A DNA stretch of 64,000 nucleotides, taken from positions 93,947 through 157,946 of the forward strand of contig NZ_WNKX01000013.1 in the NCBI RefSeq assembly GCF_009720745.1, read 5' to 3'. The stretch is from Massilia eburnea (GTDB taxonomy: Bacteria; Pseudomonadota; Gammaproteobacteria; Burkholderiales; Burkholderiaceae_D). Shown in pieces: positions 16,285 through 25,169 of this stretch. Numbering within the stretch: the first letter of the stretch is position 1; each line of letters opens with the position of its first letter. Made by a program: the position numbers and the translations under genes. Below the pieces are notes generated by a model. That model had not been told where the DNA came from. It ran no database searches and was given only the letters and a program-made list of their open reading frames with translations.

Positions 16285-18573
16285 ATGAACACCCGTCTCA
16301 TTCCCCTGGCCGCCGCCGTGCTGGCCGTCTTCTCGGCGCCGGCGTTTGCCGACCACGAAGGGGAATCGCCGCTCAAGCTGGTAGGCACCGTCGTCATCGC
16401 CGGCAACCATCCAACCTCCCTGCCGACCCAGATCCCGACCACCATCGAAGGCATTACCCGCGCGCAGATCGAAGAGCAGGTCAACGCCAGCGATGCGGAA
16501 GACGCACTCAAATACCTGCCAAGCCTGCTGGTCCGCAAGCGCTATATCGGCGACTACAACCACGCCGTACTGTCGACCCGCGCCTCCGGCACCGGCAACA
16601 GCGCGCGCTCGGCGGTGTTTGCGGACGGCGTGCTGCTGTCGAACTACCTTGGCAACGGCGCCACATTCGCGCCGCGCTGGGGCTTGGTGGCGCCGGAGGA
16701 AATCGAGCGCGTCGATGTGCTGTACGGCCCGTTCTCGGCGGCCTATGGCGGCAATTCGGTCGGCGCCGTAGTCGATTACGTCACCCGCATGCCGAAACAG
16801 TTCGAAGCGCACGCCCGCGTTGGCTATGTGTACCAGCCATTTGATCTGTACAACACGAACATGACTTCCACTGCGCGCCAGGCCAGCATGTCGCTGGGCG
16901 ACCGCGTTGGCGCCTGGTCCTGGTTTGTCAGCGTGAATCGCACCGACAGCGACGGCCAGCCGCAGACTTACACCACTCGCGCTGTTTCCGCAGGCAAGGC
17001 CGGCGGCGCAGGCGTACCGGTCACCGGCGCCGTTATCGCGAAGGACCGTAGCAATAACGACCAGTACATCCTCGGCACCGCAACGCAGTACAGCACCGTG
17101 CAGGATCACGCCAAGATCAAGATCGCATACGACTTCTCGCCGACCGTGCGCGCCAGCTACTCGCTGGGCTGGTGGCAGAACGATTCGCATGGGTCGCCGA
17201 ATACCTACTTGCGCGATAACGCCGGCAAGCCAGTGTATAGCGGTCCAGTGGTGATCGATGGCCGCAACTTTACATTGGCCGCCTCCGACTTCAACTCCAC
17301 CAGGGAAGAGCTGCGCCACCTGATGCACGGCTTGACGGTAAAGAGCAATACCAAGGGCAGGTTCGACTGGGAGGTGGCAGCCAGCCTGTATGACTACAGC
17401 AAGGATATCCTGCGTGCACCGACCACCCCGCAGCCGGCAGCTGGGGCGGGCGGCGCCGGCCGTATCGTCGACCAGGGCGGCACCGGCTGGAACACCTTGT
17501 CGCTGAAGGCCGTGTACCGTCCGGGCGGCATGCGCGGTGCGCACATCTTCGACTTCGGCTACCAGCGCGCTGCCTACAAGCTGTCCACCATCGAACGCGC
17601 CACCACTGACTGGCTTAATGGCGAGCAAGGCGCGCGCAACCAGGCATTCTCCGGCCGCACCAGCATCGACAGCATGTACCTGCAGGACACGTGGAAGCTG
17701 TCGCAGGACTGGAAGACCGTGCTGGGTGCACGCTTCGAACATTGGGATGCCCGCGACGGCGAGACCGCCAACGCCACCACCGTAGTGCAGCACGCCAAAC
17801 GCAGCGACAACTTCGTTTCACCCAAGGCAGCGCTGGCCTACCAGGCCAATGAAGACTGGACGCTGAAAGCCTCCACCGGCCGCGCCGTGCGCATGCCGAC
17901 CGTCTCCGAGTTGTACCAGGGCGGCATCAACAACGCAGGCACCCTGATCAACAACGACCCGAACCTGAAGCCGGAACGTTCGTGGACCACGGAGCTGAGC
18001 GCCGAACGCCTGGTCGGCAATTCGGCCTTGCGCATCACCGCCTTCTTCGAGCGCAACAGCGACGCCTTATATTCCCAGACCAATGTTCTGGTCACGCCGA
18101 ACGTGACCAATGTGCAGAACGTGGACTTGATCCGCACGCACGGCCTCGAGACGGCCTGGTCGAACGAGAACGTGCTGGTAGAAGGCCTGGACATGCAGGC
18201 CAGCCTGACCTGGACCGACTCCAAGATCAGGCGCAACGAGAAGAACCCGGCCAGCGTCGGTAAATGGCAGCCGCGCATACCTGAGTGGCGCGCCAGCGCC
18301 GTAGCGACTTACCGCGTGAACGACAAGCTGAGCGCCACTTTGGCGGCACGCTACAGCGGCAAGCAGTACTCGACGCTGGATAACTCCGACATCAACGGCT
18401 TCGCCTACACCGCCGCCAGCAAGTACTTCACGGTCGACGCGCGCGTGCGCTACCGCATCGACAGGCATTGGAGCGCCGCCTTCGGCATCGACAATGCCAA
18501 CAACTACAAGTACTGGAACTACCACCCGTACCCACAGCGCTCTTACTCTGCGGAGGTGAAATTTGATTGGTAA
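16285..18573 (+). CDS. TonB-dependent receptor (metal-type, substrate unknown)
   Basis: A 762-residue outer-membrane receptor with a clear signal peptide (to about residue 22, AFA), plug region with ALKYLPSLLVRKRYIGD and ERVDVLYGPFSAAYGGNSVG, and a barrel ending in a terminal aromatic (VKFDW). GAAAGGAAG lies 5-6 bases before the ATG. Upstream is a His/Cys-rich DUF2946 protein; downstream an EAL-like protein overlaps its end. No Fur-like box is seen before it, unlike the 7915 receptor. This fits uptake of a metal other than iron; copper is only an inference from DUF2946 context. Confidence 0.9.
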   Translation: MNTRLIPLAAAVLAVFSAPAFADHEGESPLKLVGTVVIAGNHPTSLPTQIPTTIEGITRAQIEEQVNASDAEDALKYLPSLLVRKRYIGDYNHAVLSTRASGTGNSARSAVFADGVLLSNYLGNGATFAPRWGLVAPEEIERVDVLYGPFSAAYGGNSVGAVVDYVTRMPKQFEAHARVGYVYQPFDLYNTNMTSTARQASMSLGDRVGAWSWFVSVNRTDSDGQPQTYTTRAVSAGKAGGAGVPVTGAVIAKDRSNNDQYILGTATQYSTVQDHAKIKIAYDFSPTVRASYSLGWWQNDSHGSPNTYLRDNAGKPVYSGPVVIDGRNFTLAASDFNSTREELRHLMHGLTVKSNTKGRFDWEVAASLYDYSKDILRAPTTPQPAAGAGGAGRIVDQGGTGWNTLSLKAVYRPGGMRGAHIFDFGYQRAAYKLSTIERATTDWLNGEQGARNQAFSGRTSIDSMYLQDTWKLSQDWKTVLGARFEHWDARDGETANATTVVQHAKRSDNFVSPKAALAYQANEDWTLKASTGRAVRMPTVSELYQGGINNAGTLINNDPNLKPERSWTTELSAERLVGNSALRITAFFERNSDALYSQTNVLVTPNVTNVQNVDLIRTHGLETAWSNENVLVEGLDMQASLTWTDSKIRRNEKNPASVGKWQPRIPEWRASAVATYRVNDKLSATLAARYSGKQYSTLDNSDINGFAYTAASKYFTVDARVRYRIDRHWSAAFGIDNANNYKYWNYHPYPQRSYSAEVKFDW

Positions 18574-19105
18574 TGCGCTAGAACTGGGCCAGTTTGAACT
18601 CTGGTGCCAGCCGCACGTAGCGGCGCGCGATGGCAGCGTGGCCTGCGTCGAGGCTTCGGTGCGCTGGCGCCATCCGGAACGCGGCATGCTGCAGCTTCCC
18701 GCGTTTGCCGACGCGCTGGCCGCGCAAGGCCTGCAGGAAGTGTTCGTGCTGCACATGGTGTGCGATGCGCTCGCTGCCTTGCGCATGTGGGAAGCCGATG
18801 GCTATGCGCTGGCGATGGAACTGACCCTGCCGCTGCCTGTGCTGCCGGCCCTGGCCGCAGAGATTGACGGCCTGGTGGCGCAATCTGGCCTGGCGCCGCA
18901 ACGCCTGGTGTTGTCCGAGTCGGAATGTGCGGGCTGCTGCGAAGTATCCGACCTGCTGGACTGGCAGCATGTGTGCAAAGCAGGTTGCGAGCACGCGGCG
19001 GGCGACTTCATCGTCGCACCACAGCCGATACAGGTGCTGCCGGCCGCACTGCGCCGCTGGCAAGCCAGCTATTCCGTGATGAGCGCCGCCGACGCCTTCA
19101 GCTGA
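18563..19105 (+). CDS. Truncated, catalytically dead EAL-like protein
   Basis: A 180-residue protein from a TTG start that has GGAGGTGA six bases upstream and overlaps the receptor gene by 11 bases. Residues about 8-55 match the start of an EAL domain (ELWCQPHVAARDGSVACVEA, then RWRHPERG), but the EAL triplet is EAS. After a LVLSESE segment, corresponding to the usual LEITE, the protein jumps to a short GDFIVAPQP-like end. About 100 residues holding DDFG, KID and AEGVET are absent. It cannot be a c-di-GMP phosphodiesterase; it might bind a partner. It converges with the globin gene and overlaps it by 8 bases. Confidence 0.72.
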   Translation: MIGNALELGQFELWCQPHVAARDGSVACVEASVRWRHPERGMLQLPAFADALAAQGLQEVFVLHMVCDALAALRMWEADGYALAMELTLPLPVLPALAAEIDGLVAQSGLAPQRLVLSESECAGCCEVSDLLDWQHVCKAGCEHAAGDFIVAPQPIQVLPAALRRWQASYSVMSAADAFS

Positions 19106-19469
19106 AATGCACCTGGCCGAAGAAGCCGTATTGCAGGCTTTGCGCAATACGGCTGGCCACAATGCGGAACTCCTCCGCCACGGCCGGCTCGAACAAGCGG
19201 TCCACCGTCTGCTGGAACAGCGCAAGCCAGCGCTGGAAATGCTGCGGCTGCACGCCCGGCAGCGCCATATGCTTGCCGTAGACGTTGCCCTGGAAGCTCT
19301 TCGTGCCCAGCATGGTGGTGCTCCAGAATTCCACCATGCGCGCCAGGTGGGGCTCCCAGTCGCCGATGGCCGCATTGAACACCGGCCCCAGTTCCGGATC
19401 GGCGCGCACGCCTTCGTAGAACTCGTGGACGAGTGTTGCGATCGATTCCTGGGTCAATGGTAAAGTCAT
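19098..19469 (-). CDS. Group III truncated hemoglobin
   Basis: A 123-residue globin of the TrHb-P class. It shows the N-terminal LVHEFYEGVRADPELGPVF, the FWSTTMLGTKSFQGN segment, and the HMALPGVQPQHFQRWLALF region where the proximal His lies. It probably handles oxygen or NO chemistry. It is transcribed divergently from the GST gene with a 30-base spacer, and its 3' end overlaps the EAL-like gene. Confidence 0.88.
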   Translation of the reverse strand: MTLPLTQESIATLVHEFYEGVRADPELGPVFNAAIGDWEPHLARMVEFWSTTMLGTKSFQGNVYGKHMALPGVQPQHFQRWLALFQQTVDRLFEPAVAEEFRIVASRIAQSLQYGFFGQVHFS

Positions 19470-19499
19470 GGCTCCATTGTATCCTTCCGGAGCGCACAC

Positions 19500-20171
19500 A
19501 TGATCATCGTCCACCACCTCAATAACTCCCGTTCTCAGCGTGTGCTGTGGCTGCTGGAAGAGTTGGGGCTGGCCTACGAAATCAAGCACTACCAGCGCGA
19601 CCCGAAAACCATGCTGGCGCCGCCGGAGCTGACCAGGGTTCACCCGCTGGGCAAGTCGCCGGTGATCGAACACGAAGGCAATATCGTGGCCGAATCGGGC
19701 GCTATCCTCGAGTACCTGGTCGAGAAGCACGGCAACGACCGGCTGGTACCGCCGGCCGGTACGCCGGACAAGCTGCGCTGGCGCTACTTCATGCATTACG
19801 CGGAAGGCTCGCTGATGCCGCCGCTGCTGATGAAGCTCGTGTTCGACAAGGTGGAATCTTCGCCGGCGCCGTTCTTCGTCAAACCGATCAAGCGCGCCAT
19901 TGCGCAGAAGGTGATGTCGAGCTTCGTACAGCCCAATATCGACCGCCACCTGGCTTTCCTCGAAGGCGAGCTCGCCAATCGCGACTGGTTCGCCGGCAGC
20001 GAGTTCAGCGCCGCCGACATCCAGATGAGCTTCCCCCTCGAAGCAGCCGCTGCCCGCGCCGGCCTCGCCGCCAGCCACCCGCGCCTGCAAGCCTTCCTGC
20101 AACGCATCCACGCCCGCCCCGCCTACCAGCGCGCCCTCGAACGCGGCGGCCCTTACGAACTCCTGCGCTAA
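19500..20171 (+). CDS. Glutathione S-transferase family protein
   Basis: A 223-residue cytoplasmic GST. The thioredoxin-like N-domain (1-80) has NNSRSQRVLWLLEELGLAYE, a cis-Pro region GKSPVIEHEG, and the glutathione-binding ESGAILEYL. The all-helical C-domain shows FSAADIQMSFPLEA. The substrate is unknown. A monocistronic gene, divergent from the globin. Confidence 0.92.
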   Translation: MIIVHHLNNSRSQRVLWLLEELGLAYEIKHYQRDPKTMLAPPELTRVHPLGKSPVIEHEGNIVAESGAILEYLVEKHGNDRLVPPAGTPDKLRWRYFMHYAEGSLMPPLLMKLVFDKVESSPAPFFVKPIKRAIAQKVMSSFVQPNIDRHLAFLEGELANRDWFAGSEFSAADIQMSFPLEAAAARAGLAASHPRLQAFLQRIHARPAYQRALERGGPYELLR

Positions 20172-20193
20172 CGCAAAACGCCCCATGCCTGGC

Positions 20194-20224
20194 CCGGATA
20201 AGCTTGCTTGACGAGCTTACCCGG
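20194..20224. promoter_or_regulatory. Operator-like dyad before brnT
   Basis: CCGGATAAGCT and AGCTTACCCGG form 12-base arms with one mismatch and a 7-base loop, ending 9 bases before the brnT GTG. Type II toxin-antitoxin operons are often repressed through such dyads, so autoregulation is possible. Confidence 0.4.
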
Positions 20225-20233
20225 AGTGGTAAA

Positions 20234-20512
20234 GTGAAAATAGAGTTCGATCCACGCAAAGATGCTTCTATTCGGCGCAAGCACAGTATATCGCTAGCGC
20301 TAAGCAAGGAATTTGATTGGCGGCATGAAATAGCTTGGGTTGATAAGCGTTTTGCTTATGATGAGTGCAGGATGATCTGCTTGATCGCACAGGGTGATAC
20401 TTTGTACGTGGCGGTATATGTCGATCGAGGCGACGTCCGGCGAATGATCAGTTTAAGGAAGGCTAACCGCCGCGAGGTGACTGACTATGCGAGAGACAAT
20501 CAAGACTACTGA
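20234..20512 (+). CDS. brnT: BrnT-family ribonuclease toxin
   Basis: A 92-residue protein from a GTG start with GGAG seven bases upstream. It shows the BrnT pattern: N-terminal IEFDPRKDASIRRKHSIS, a central strand region, and the C-terminal VRRMISLRKANRREVTDYA. BrnT is a RelE-fold endoribonuclease neutralised by BrnA. Codon use is poorer in G/C at third positions than the neighbours, suggesting acquisition by transfer. It overlaps the antitoxin gene by 26 bases. Confidence 0.85.
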   Translation: MKIEFDPRKDASIRRKHSISLALSKEFDWRHEIAWVDKRFAYDECRMICLIAQGDTLYVAVYVDRGDVRRMISLRKANRREVTDYARDNQDY

Positions 20513-20669
20513 CGGTCGGATACTTGCGTTGCCAACTCCGGAAGAGGATCGCAAAATTACTGAGGCCGCGCTGACCGATCCAGATTGCCCACCGATTACC
20601 GAAGAAGAATGGGAAGAAATCCGGTTGCGCCTGGTCCGCGGTGGGAAAGTGAACGTGCCAACGAAGTAG
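20487..20669 (+). CDS. brnA: BrnA-like antitoxin, short form
   Basis: A 60-residue acidic protein. The LPTPEEDRKITEAALTDPD segment and the following acidic ITEEEWEEIR match the toxin-binding N-terminal part of BrnA antitoxins. The C-terminal ribbon-helix-helix DNA-binding part seen in BrnA (about 35 more residues) is absent, and the bases after the stop do not encode it in any frame that I can find. It may neutralise BrnT without repressing the operon. Confidence 0.75.
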   Translation: MRETIKTTDGRILALPTPEEDRKITEAALTDPDCPPITEEEWEEIRLRLVRGGKVNVPTK

Positions 20670-20714
20670 CCTGGCGATGGCCGGGATCCAGTAGCTGTGC
20701 GGTAAAATGGCGGC

Positions 20715-21494
20715 ATGACGGGAAGATTGCTGGCCATTGATGGTTTGAATATTGTGCGGCGCGTGTATGAGGCGAGTCCGGAGCCGGACTCCGACCTCAA
20801 AGCCGAGATAGCGATGCGCCATGCGTTCAACGCATTCCAGCGCCTGGTCAACGGGCACGAGCCGACCCACATCCTTCCTGCTTTCGATTATGGCGGCAGC
20901 ACCTGGCGCCATACCCTGTACAAGGGCTACCGCGAAGGCCGGCAGCCGATGCCGGAAGTCCTGCGCGAGGCGCTCCCCCAGTTCTATATGCAGCTGACCA
21001 ATATCGGCATGTGCCCGATCGCCATCCCCGAGGTGGAAGCGGACGATGTGATTGGCACCGTGGTCACCCGCTGGCTGACGGAAAACCGCGGCGAGGCCGT
21101 GGTCGCAACCACCGACAAGGACCTGCACTGCCTGATTGCCGAAGGCGCCCGCATCTGGGACCACTTCAAGTCCGAATGGCACGACCGCGACTGGGTCGAA
21201 AAGAAGTGGGGCGTTACGCCGGGCATGCTGCCGGACCTGCTGGCGCTGATGGGTGACGAGACCGACTCCATCCCCGGCGTCTCCAATGTCGGCGTCAAGA
21301 CCGCCGCCAAACTGTTGCGCACATACGGCACTCTGGACGCAATCATGGCCGGCGCAGGCATCCTGAAGGACAAAGTGGGCGAAAGCCTACGAAAAGAGCG
21401 CGAGATGTTGTATCTTTCTCGTCAATTGGTACAACTGAAGACGGATGTCCGGATCGGCGTAAGCTGGAATATGCTGGCCTGGGACCACCGTTAA
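20715..21494 (+). CDS. 5'-3' exonuclease / flap endonuclease-like (Xni family)
   Basis: A 259-residue protein with the FEN/5'-nuclease core: LLAIDGLNIVRRVYE (first metal Asp), IPEVEADDVIGT, ATTDKDLHCLI (metal Asp), and LMGDETDSIPGVSNVGVKTA, the helix-hairpin-helix. It equals the free 5'-nuclease domain of DNA polymerase I, as in E. coli Xni (251 residues). A role in flap removal or DNA repair is inferred. The next gene, a receiver protein, starts 8 bases later. Confidence 0.88.
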   Translation: MTGRLLAIDGLNIVRRVYEASPEPDSDLKAEIAMRHAFNAFQRLVNGHEPTHILPAFDYGGSTWRHTLYKGYREGRQPMPEVLREALPQFYMQLTNIGMCPIAIPEVEADDVIGTVVTRWLTENRGEAVVATTDKDLHCLIAEGARIWDHFKSEWHDRDWVEKKWGVTPGMLPDLLALMGDETDSIPGVSNVGVKTAAKLLRTYGTLDAIMAGAGILKDKVGESLRKEREMLYLSRQLVQLKTDVRIGVSWNMLAWDHR

Positions 21495-21502
21495 ACCTCC
21501 TG

Positions 21503-21934
21503 ATGTTAAAAGCGGTCCTTATCGACAGCAGCGCCATTGCACGCGGCCTGCTCAACACAGTGCTGATCGACGGCGGCTACGACGTGGCCGGCCAGGCGCA
21601 CACCTGCGCCGCGGGCAATGTGCTGCTGATCAAACACCATCCCCAGATCATCTGCATTTCGCGCGACTGCATCGAGGCCGATGAACCGGCAATGCTGGCC
21701 ATGCGCAAGGATTGGCCGAAAGCCATGATATTCATGGTGTCGTCGGAATTCGACCAGGCCACGATCCAGAAAGCCCATGCCATGGGCATCAACGGCTATA
21801 TCGTGAAGCCGTTCAACGCCGGCACGGTATTGAAGACGATCCGCAACACCGTCATCGCGGCGGTGAAGCGTCAGCAGAAGGCGCAGGCCGGCGCACAGGG
21901 CGCCAACCCGGCCGAGGGATCAGACGAAGCTTGA
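21503..21934 (+). CDS. Receiver-domain protein lacking the phospho-acceptor Asp
   Basis: A 143-residue CheY-like single domain with an Ala/Gly-rich tail. The fold is clear: [16 protein letters not shown], then PQIICISRD, then [20 protein letters not shown]. At the position of the phosphorylated Asp (…LLD) the protein has Ser (IICIS), and the paired acidic site has a single Asp (IDSS). The Thr/Ser and Lys switch residues are kept. It probably works without phosphorylation or uses D at +2. Its 3' end overlaps mnmA on the other strand by 15 bases. Confidence 0.82.
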   Translation: MLKAVLIDSSAIARGLLNTVLIDGGYDVAGQAHTCAAGNVLLIKHHPQIICISRDCIEADEPAMLAMRKDWPKAMIFMVSSEFDQATIQKAHAMGINGYIVKPFNAGTVLKTIRNTVIAAVKRQQKAQAGAQGANPAEGSDEA

Positions 21935-23029
21935 GCCGTTGATGATGCCGCCGCCCAGGCAGACGTCGCCGTCGTACAGCACGGCCGATTGGCCCGGCGT
22001 CACGGCCCACTGGGCATCCATGAATTTCAGCGCGAACTCGCTGTCGCCGTTGGCGGCAAGGTCGCATGGCACGTCGGCCTGGCGGTAGCGGGTCTTGGCG
22101 CTGATGCGGCCTGCTTCCGGCGCCACGCCGGCCACCCAGCTGGCCTGGGCGGCATGCAGGCCTTCCGACAGCAGCCACGGATGGTCGTGGCCCTGCACCA
22201 CCCACAGCGTATTGTTTTCAACGTCCTTGCGCGCCACGTACCAGGCGTCGGATGAACCGTCGGCGTTCTGGTAAGTCTTCACGCCGCCGATGCCGATGCC
22301 TTTGCGCTGGCCCAGGGTATAGAAAGACAGGCCCACGTGCTCGCCTACCACCTTGCCGTCCGGCGTCTTGATCGGGCCTGACTTATACGACAGGTAGCGG
22401 TTCAGGAATTCGCGGAACGGGCGCTCGCCGATGAAGCAGATGCCGGTGGAATCCTTCTTGGCCGCATTCGGCAGCTGCAGTTTTTCCGCGATCTTGCGCA
22501 CTTCCGTTTTCGGGATTTCGCCCAGCGGGAACAGGGTCTTCGACAACTGCGCCTGGTTCAGGCGATGCAGGAAGTAGCTCTGGTCCTTGGTGTGGTCGAC
22601 GGCCTTCAGCAGCTCATGGCGGCCGGTGGCCGTGTTGTGGCGCACGCGCGCATAGTGGCCGGTGGCGATCAGGTCCGCGCCCAGGTGCATGGCGTGGTCG
22701 AGGAAGGCCTTGAACTTGATTTCGGCATTGCACAAAACGTCAGGATTCGGCGTGCGGCCGGCCTGGTATTCGCGCAGGAATTCGGCGAACACGCGGTCCT
22801 TGTATTCGGCGGCGAAGTTGACCGCTTCGATGTCCACGCCCACCACGTCGGCCACGCTGGCCGCGTCGATCCAGTCCTGCCGGGTGGAGCAGTATTCGGA
22901 ATCGTCGTCGTCTTCCCAGTTCTTCATGAACAGGCCGACAACTTCATAGCCTTGTTCTTTCAGTAACCAAGCGGAAACGGAGGAATCAACGCCACCGGAC
23001 ATGCCGATGACCACTTTTTTCTTGCTCAT
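21920..23029 (-). CDS. mnmA: tRNA-specific 2-thiouridylase
   Basis: A 369-residue enzyme that adds sulfur to U34 of Lys, Glu and Gln tRNAs. It has the PP-loop GMSGGVDSS at residues 9-17 and two catalytic cysteines, one in [12 protein letters not shown] and the other in [10 protein letters not shown]. The length is usual. The downstream position relative to nudJ repeats the nudJ-mnmA order of E. coli. It ends in convergent overlap with the receiver gene. Confidence 0.96.
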   Translation of the reverse strand: MSKKKVVIGMSGGVDSSVSAWLLKEQGYEVVGLFMKNWEDDDDSEYCSTRQDWIDAASVADVVGVDIEAVNFAAEYKDRVFAEFLREYQAGRTPNPDVLCNAEIKFKAFLDHAMHLGADLIATGHYARVRHNTATGRHELLKAVDHTKDQSYFLHRLNQAQLSKTLFPLGEIPKTEVRKIAEKLQLPNAAKKDSTGICFIGERPFREFLNRYLSYKSGPIKTPDGKVVGEHVGLSFYTLGQRKGIGIGGVKTYQNADGSSDAWYVARKDVENNTLWVVQGHDHPWLLSEGLHAAQASWVAGVAPEAGRISAKTRYRQADVPCDLAANGDSEFALKFMDAQWAVTPGQSAVLYDGDVCLGGGIINGSSFV

Positions 23030-23060
23030 GTTGTAAATCGTCCAAACTTAGAGGGAGTCC

Positions 23061-23543
23061 TCAGACTTCCTCGAATACCGACACGTGGGTGTGCAGGATT
23101 TCCAGCGGGGCGCGTTTTCCGGCCAAATATTCGTCCACGCAAGTCAGCAGCAGGGGGCTGCGGTGGCGCTCGCGGCAGGCGGCAATTTCATCGCGTGTCA
23201 TCCAATGGGTGCGCAGGATGCCCTCATCCAGCGGCCTGTCAGGATAGTAATCACCCACTTCGCCGCAAAAGGCGAAACGCAGGAAGGTCACCAGCTGCCC
23301 GGTACGTGCCGAGCGGTAACGCGACATATACATGCCCACCAGGGCGGTCGGGGTGAAATCGTAGGCGGTTTCTTCGAGGGTTTCGCGGATGACGGCCTGT
23401 TCCAGCGATTCCAGGGGATCAAGGTGGCCGGCCGGCTGGTTCAGGCGAATGCCGTCACTGGTCTCTTCCTCGATCAGAAGAAACTTCCCGTCGCGCTCGA
23501 TAACGGCGGCGACTGTGACATTCGGTTTCCAGGTGCGCGGCAT
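23061..23543 (-). CDS. nudJ: NUDIX phosphatase NudJ
   Basis: A 160-residue Nudix hydrolase. The Nudix box runs from GHLDPLESLEQAVIRETLEE, with E residues for Mg2+; the usual Gly near its end is Ala (EETAY). The N-terminal WKPNVTVAAVIERDGKFLLIEE matches NudJ/YmfB, a nucleoside and thiamine pyrophosphate phosphatase. It sits 31 bases upstream of mnmA in the same direction, as in E. coli. Confidence 0.9.
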   Translation of the reverse strand: MPRTWKPNVTVAAVIERDGKFLLIEEETSDGIRLNQPAGHLDPLESLEQAVIRETLEETAYDFTPTALVGMYMSRYRSARTGQLVTFLRFAFCGEVGDYYPDRPLDEGILRTHWMTRDEIAACRERHRSPLLLTCVDEYLAGKRAPLEILHTHVSVFEEV

Positions 23544-23708
23544 GTTAGTCCATCCTCAGAAGACCCGACATTGTAGCCTGATCTTGTCTCTTCGTTGTGA
23601 CACCAGTGTTAAAAGCTTGTGCATTGCAACAATTCGGCATACCTGATGTTGCCCCTTGTTCATTTCATGTTAGATTTTAGTCAGTTTTTCCCACTATTTG
23701 GAGGCATT

Positions 23709-24821
23709 ATGAAGATTGGCGTACCGGCCGAGTCAAGGCCGGGGGAGACCCGAGTGGCGGTAACGCCAGAAACGGTCAAGAAACTAGCAGTCAAACACCA
23801 GGTGGTCGTGCAGGCGGGAGCCGGCATTCCAGCCTCGGTGACGGACGAAGCATATGCCGCTGCCGGCGCCACCATTGGCACCGCGGCAGAGGCACTGGGC
23901 GCGGAAATGGTACTGAAGGTACGCGCCCCGAATGCCGAAGAGCGGGCCCAGATGAAGCCGGGCGCCGTGCTGGTTGGCATGCTCAATCCTTTTGATGGGG
24001 AAAACATTGCGGCCATGGCGGCTTCCGGCCTGTCCGCGTTTGCATTGGAAGCTGTGCCGCGTATCACGCGCGCCCAGTCGATGGACGTGCTGTCCTCCCA
24101 GGCCAATATCGCGGGCTACAAGGCCGTGATGGTTGGCGCGAATACTTACCAGCGTTTCATGCCCATGCTGATGACCGCAGCAGGGACCGTGAAAGCTGCC
24201 CGTGTGCTGATCATGGGCGTCGGCGTGGCAGGCCTGCAAGCGATTGCGACCGCCAAGCGCCTGGGCGCCGTGATCGAGGCGTCCGACGTGCGTCCGCCAG
24301 TGAAGGAACAGGTGGAATCGCTCGGCGCAAAATTCATCGACGTGCCCTACCTGACCGACGAAGAGCGAGAGATCGCCAAAGGCGTCGGCGGCTATGCGCG
24401 CCCGATGCCGCCTGAATGGATGAAGCGCCAGGCGGAGCTGGTGCATGAACGCGCCAAGCAGGCCGACATCATCATCACCACGGCACTGATCCCGGGCCGC
24501 CCGGCGCCGGTGCTGATCTCCGAAGACACCGTGAAGGCCATGAAGCCCGGTTCCGTCATCGTCGACCTGGCGGTGGAGCAGGGCGGCAATTGCCCCTTGT
24601 CCGAACTGGGCAAGACAGTGGTCAAGCATGGCGTGCATATCGTCGGCGAGCCAAACCTGGCCTGCCACGTCGCGGCGGACGCCTCCGCCCTGTATGCGCG
24701 CAATGTGCTCGACTTCCTCAAGCTGGTCTTCGACAAGGAGGACAAGCTGGTCATCGACCGCGAGGATGAAATCATCAAAGCAACGCTGGTCTGCCACGGC
24801 GGCGAGCAGTTGCGGAAATAG
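23709..24821 (+). CDS. pntAA: NAD(P) transhydrogenase alpha-1 subunit (NAD-binding)
   Basis: A 370-residue soluble domain I of proton-translocating transhydrogenase, which moves hydride between NADH and NADP+ at the inner membrane. It shows MKIGVPAESRPGETRVAVTP, GVGVAGLQAIATAKRLGA (NAD-binding turn) and DVRPPVKEQVESLGAKF. GGAGG lies before the ATG at 23709. It is the first gene of a split three-gene pnt operon. Confidence 0.95.
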   Translation: MKIGVPAESRPGETRVAVTPETVKKLAVKHQVVVQAGAGIPASVTDEAYAAAGATIGTAAEALGAEMVLKVRAPNAEERAQMKPGAVLVGMLNPFDGENIAAMAASGLSAFALEAVPRITRAQSMDVLSSQANIAGYKAVMVGANTYQRFMPMLMTAAGTVKAARVLIMGVGVAGLQAIATAKRLGAVIEASDVRPPVKEQVESLGAKFIDVPYLTDEEREIAKGVGGYARPMPPEWMKRQAELVHERAKQADIIITTALIPGRPAPVLISEDTVKAMKPGSVIVDLAVEQGGNCPLSELGKTVVKHGVHIVGEPNLACHVAADASALYARNVLDFLKLVFDKEDKLVIDREDEIIKATLVCHGGEQLRK

Positions 24822-24830
24822 GAGAGACGA

Positions 24831-25169
24831 ATGGAAGTCAGCCACACCATCATCAACCTGATCATCTTTGTGCTGGCCGTGTATGTGGGCTATCACGTGG
24901 TCTGGAACGTCACGCCGGCGCTGCATACGCCGCTGATGGCGGTAACGAATGCGGTATCGGCCATCATCATCGTGGGCGCCATGCTGGCCGCTGCGCTGAC
25001 CGAAGGCCTGGTTGGGCAAATCATGGGCACGGTCGCCGTGGCGCTGGCCGCGGTCAATGTGTTCGGCGGGTTCCTTGTCACCCAGCGCATGCTGGAGATG
25101 TTCAAAAAGAAGGAGAAGAAGGCGCCTGCGGCTGGTGCTTCAGCTACCGACAAGGAGGCCAAGGCATGA
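24831..25169 (+). CDS. pntAB: NAD(P) transhydrogenase alpha-2 subunit (membrane)
   Basis: A 112-residue protein with three or four membrane helices, equal to the small membrane part of E. coli PntA. It has PLMAVTNAVSAIIIVGAM, which is highly conserved in the proton channel domain, and a Lys/Ala-rich tail. Starts 9 bases after pntAA; its stop overlaps the pntB start (ATGA). Confidence 0.94.
   Translation: MEVSHTIINLIIFVLAVYVGYHVVWNVTPALHTPLMAVTNAVSAIIIVGAMLAAALTEGLVGQIMGTVAVALAAVNVFGGFLVTQRMLEMFKKKEKKAPAAGASATDKEAKA

Noticed and set aside
20194..20224. The dyad before brnT as a terminator of the GST gene
   Set aside because: No T-run follows and the stem has a mismatch; operator use is as likely, so it is listed as a regulatory candidate only.
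19547..20512. One long frame running from inside the GST gene to the end of brnT
   Set aside because: The first 230 codons are an Arg/Pro-rich shadow of GST. Only the last 92 codons, from the GTG at 20234, match BrnT.
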